A stretch of 13,219 nt of DNA, from contig CAZAGT010000121.1 in NCBI GenBank assembly GCA_964484515.1, forward strand, positions 1 through 13,219, given 5' to 3'. The notes under the pieces were generated by a model that saw only the letters and a list, made by a program, of their open reading frames with translations, was not told the origin of the DNA and did no database searches. The stretch's first letter is position 1, and each line of letters opens with the position of its first letter. Of this stretch, positions 11,526 through 13,219 are shown piece by piece. The translations under genes and the position numbers were made by a program. Source of the stretch: CAZAGT01 sp964484515 (GTDB lineage Bacteria > Desulfobacterota > DSM-4660 > Desulfatiglandales > HGW-15).

Positions 11526-12914
11526 CTAATTCATCAGATCGGCCCCAAAGCTGAAAAGGCCATCCGATACCATCAAGGCCGGACTCCCCTCCCAGGGTTG
11601 CTCCAGGGCAAGCGCCTTTTCCTGTTGGCCGATCTGGACCAAGTCTTCCAGCCCTCCCCTTCTCCAACGATCCTCCAGTTTGAGCGCGTCATGCCAGAGG
11701 TCCTGTGCGTACTGTTCGAGCTCCTCAATCTGGTCCATCGTGAGTATTCTCGGTCGCAGCGTGATCATGATTGGGCCGTCCAGATAGGTAAAGCCCATAT
11801 CGAGCGCCCTCTGATCGATCTCCTCCTTGATCTGGTTGTAGGCCGCGTAGCCCAACTTCTGAAGCGCCTGGTTGACCTTGTCCACGGCTCGGCGGATGTT
11901 CGTATCCTTTTGCAGCACGGCGATCGGCTGAACCCCGCCGCCCGAACCGACGTTCGTGGGGACACCACCGAAACGCGCCAGGAAGCCCTGAAGCCCTTCG
12001 TCCGTAATGAAGCAGCGGAAGTCGGTCTGCCATTCTTTGCGAAACAAGGATTTCTCATCATATTGTGGCCACGTGGTCTCTTCCGACCAGAGTCCCAAAG
12101 GAACGAGCTCCTGAACGATGTAGTCCCCGGCGGCCAGCGCTGTCTGAATCTTCAGGACAGGGTTCTCTTCCTTGTATCCCACAAAGATCCCGTGCCCGGA
12201 ATAGCCGTGAGCCGGTTTGAGGACCACGTCGGCCCAGTGCGCCTCGGTCCATGCGATCAGGTCTTCAATCGGCTCCCCCTGAGGACCGGTCGTAGCACGC
12301 GCGTAGAATTGGCGCGTCCAGGGAGTATGCATCCTGGTCTGCTCACTTAGCTCGGGCCCTAAATCACCGGTGATCGCCTCAAAGACACCCTTGGCTCCCA
12401 GGGGCTCCATGCCGCGTGGATTCACCACAATACCCCGTCTGATCGCCTGCATGATCGGCTCAACGTCCTCTCGGGCAGCGATCTTTGGTAACGTGTTCAT
12501 GTTGAAGTCCATGAACATGACGGTGACGGCCGCCCCTCTGCAATGGATCTCATCGTTGACGACCGCAAGATCGGCGGGGCCGGCAAGCGAAGCCCTGACA
12601 CCTTCCATGCGATTGAGGTAGTCCACGAAGTTCTTGTTCTCAAGGACAATATCGAGAGTTTCGGCCTCGGCCAGTAGGACCGCATGGACAGAGTTCCTTC
12701 CGTGCCTTCGTGCATGTGCCCTTAAGAGCATCCGCCCAAATCCCGGCACGGCGTTAATCCGAGGGTGTTCGAAGCTGAGATCAACATCGACCTCGACGTT
12801 CTCTCGGATCCGATCCCAGGCCAGATTCCCCAATTGCTGTGCCATGCGCTGGTATTCCCACCCGCCCGGACTGCCCATGTTCCACTCGCCGTGATATCCC
12901 TTAACCCGCTGCAT
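11526..12914 (-). CDS. ATP-grasp ligase, probably circularly permuted (glutathionylspermidine-synthase-like)
   Basis: This 462-residue protein resembles circularly permuted ATP-grasp amide ligases. Order seen: NPRGMEPLGAKGVFEAI (165-181), where this group has a conserved N-P...K; then the nucleotide lysine and glycine-rich loop VLKPAHGYSGHGIFVG (231-246). Next are the hinge strand DYIVQELVPLG (264-274), DFRCFI (298-303), and the glycine-rich metal-binding stretch FGGVPTNVGSGGGVQP (315-330). Enzymes of this group ligate carboxylates to amines, for example glutathione to spermidine; the substrate here is unknown. AAAGGAG lies 9 bases before the ATG. It is the first gene of a three-gene unit with a methyltransferase and an amidohydrolase. 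It shows no clear similarity by eye to the other ATP-grasp gene at 121-984. A plus-strand frame of 250 codons inside it is a shadow. Confidence 0.72.
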   Translation of the reverse strand: MQRVKGYHGEWNMGSPGGWEYQRMAQQLGNLAWDRIRENVEVDVDLSFEHPRINAVPGFGRMLLRAHARRHGRNSVHAVLLAEAETLDIVLENKNFVDYLNRMEGVRASLAGPADLAVVNDEIHCRGAAVTVMFMDFNMNTLPKIAAREDVEPIMQAIRRGIVVNPRGMEPLGAKGVFEAITGDLGPELSEQTRMHTPWTRQFYARATTGPQGEPIEDLIAWTEAHWADVVLKPAHGYSGHGIFVGYKEENPVLKIQTALAAGDYIVQELVPLGLWSEETTWPQYDEKSLFRKEWQTDFRCFITDEGLQGFLARFGGVPTNVGSGGGVQPIAVLQKDTNIRRAVDKVNQALQKLGYAAYNQIKEEIDQRALDMGFTYLDGPIMITLRPRILTMDQIEELEQYAQDLWHDALKLEDRWRRGGLEDLVQIGQQEKALALEQPWEGSPALMVSDGLFSFGADLMN

Positions 12915-13219
12915 TCACCGTTTCTCCTTTGATATCATCCTCGTTGAGCGAAATCGTTTAATATCTGTCTTCACAAAACGGGAGGTAGGGACCAGCCCCG
13001 CTACTGGTCGCTGAGGTTTACCCCCTCGGGAGAGCGGCCCGTTTGATCGACCGAGAAGCTTTATGAAAAGGGTCCTTGAATTTGGCTATTTCAGATTCCC
13101 CGACACGAGTTCGCCCGTTTTGCCCCTTGACTCAATCAGGCTTTTGCCTCAAACCTTTAACTTCTCCCTACTGTTGCATAAACAACACGTCGAAAGGTGT
13201 GGAAAGACAAAAATAACAA
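12915..13219. other. non-coding right end
   Basis: Apart from repeat copy B and the ribosome binding site of the ligase gene, I see no convincing gene here. A clear sigma70 promoter for the minus-strand ligase unit was not found; GATATTAAA near 12956-12964 is the only -10-like stretch and it lacks a -35 box. Short palindromes (AGGC-TTTT-GCCT at 13138-13149, TGTTG/CAACA at 13172-13187) are too small to call. Confidence 0.5.
12994..13103 (+). repeat. diverged interspersed repeat, copy B
   Basis: This is the direct-orientation partner of 9171-9286; the best-matching part is 13016-13054 (GTTTACCCCCTCGGGAG..., then GTTTGATCGA). It lies about 80 bases upstream of the ATP-grasp ligase gene. A small inverted repeat, GACCAG/CTGGTC (12990-12995, 13004-13009), sits at its left edge and is not shared with copy A. 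From 13015 the plus-strand frame stays open to the window edge, but no start signal supports a gene. Confidence 0.55.

Noticed and set aside
11598..12350. 250-codon plus-strand open frame opposite the ATP-grasp ligase
   Set aside because: The minus strand carries recognisable ATP-grasp motifs and a good ribosome binding site; this frame has neither.
12970..12980. TTCACAAAACG shared with 9401-9411 as part of the repeat
   Set aside because: It is upstream of copy B but downstream of copy A, so not collinear; an 11-base match is expected by chance in a window this size.

Overview
The window is about 13.2 kb of moderately GC-rich bacterial DNA. It carries a core dissimilatory sulfite reductase locus: dsrA, dsrB and dsrD on the minus strand, a divergent dsrN-type (CbiA/CobB family) amidase gene and dsrC on the plus strand. 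DsrD together with bacterial-type DsrAB and a linked siroheme amidase points to a sulfate- or sulfite-reducing member of the Desulfobacterota (former Deltaproteobacteria). I cannot name a genus from sequence alone. I see no rRNA, tRNA, CRISPR array, transposase or integrase.

Layout from left to right: (1) 121-984 minus, an ATP-grasp ligase of unknown substrate. (2) 1096-2847 plus, three genes behind a good sigma70-type promoter: an FmdB-type zinc-ribbon protein, an 83-residue acidic protein, and a zinc-ribbon/HEAT-repeat protein. (3) 3078-4330 minus, a TPR protein and a cysteine-rich YkgJ-type metal-binding protein with overlapping start and stop codons. They lie downstream of dsrD but behind an apparent intrinsic terminator. 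(4) 4422-7307 minus, dsrA-dsrB-dsrD. (5) 7308-7718, the divergent control region, with a strong dsrA promoter, a perfect 10-bp inverted repeat just downstream of the predicted start point, and a second leader hairpin. (6) 7719-9773 plus, dsrN then dsrC. dsrC has its own promoter, a Rex/HcpR-like half-palindrome and a strong terminator. (7) 9852-12914 minus, a tight three-gene unit: a circularly permuted-type ATP-grasp ligase, a SAM methyltransferase and a nitrilase-family amidohydrolase. (8) 12915-13219, non-coding, holding the second copy of a diverged repeat whose first copy lies between dsrN and dsrC. The two copies are direct repeats flanking dsrC plus the ligase/methyltransferase/amidase unit.

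How the parts fit: DsrAB reduces sulfite using coupled siroheme-[4Fe-4S] centres. DsrD acts on DsrAB, DsrN very likely amidates its siroheme, and DsrC carries the sulfur product through its two C-terminal cysteines. The zinc-ribbon, HEAT, TPR and YkgJ proteins have no assigned role. Their position suggests assembly, metal handling or regulation of the sulfite-reduction machinery, but that is inference. The ligase-methyltransferase-amidase unit looks like an uncharacterised small-molecule or peptide modification pathway and is the best candidate for something undescribed here.
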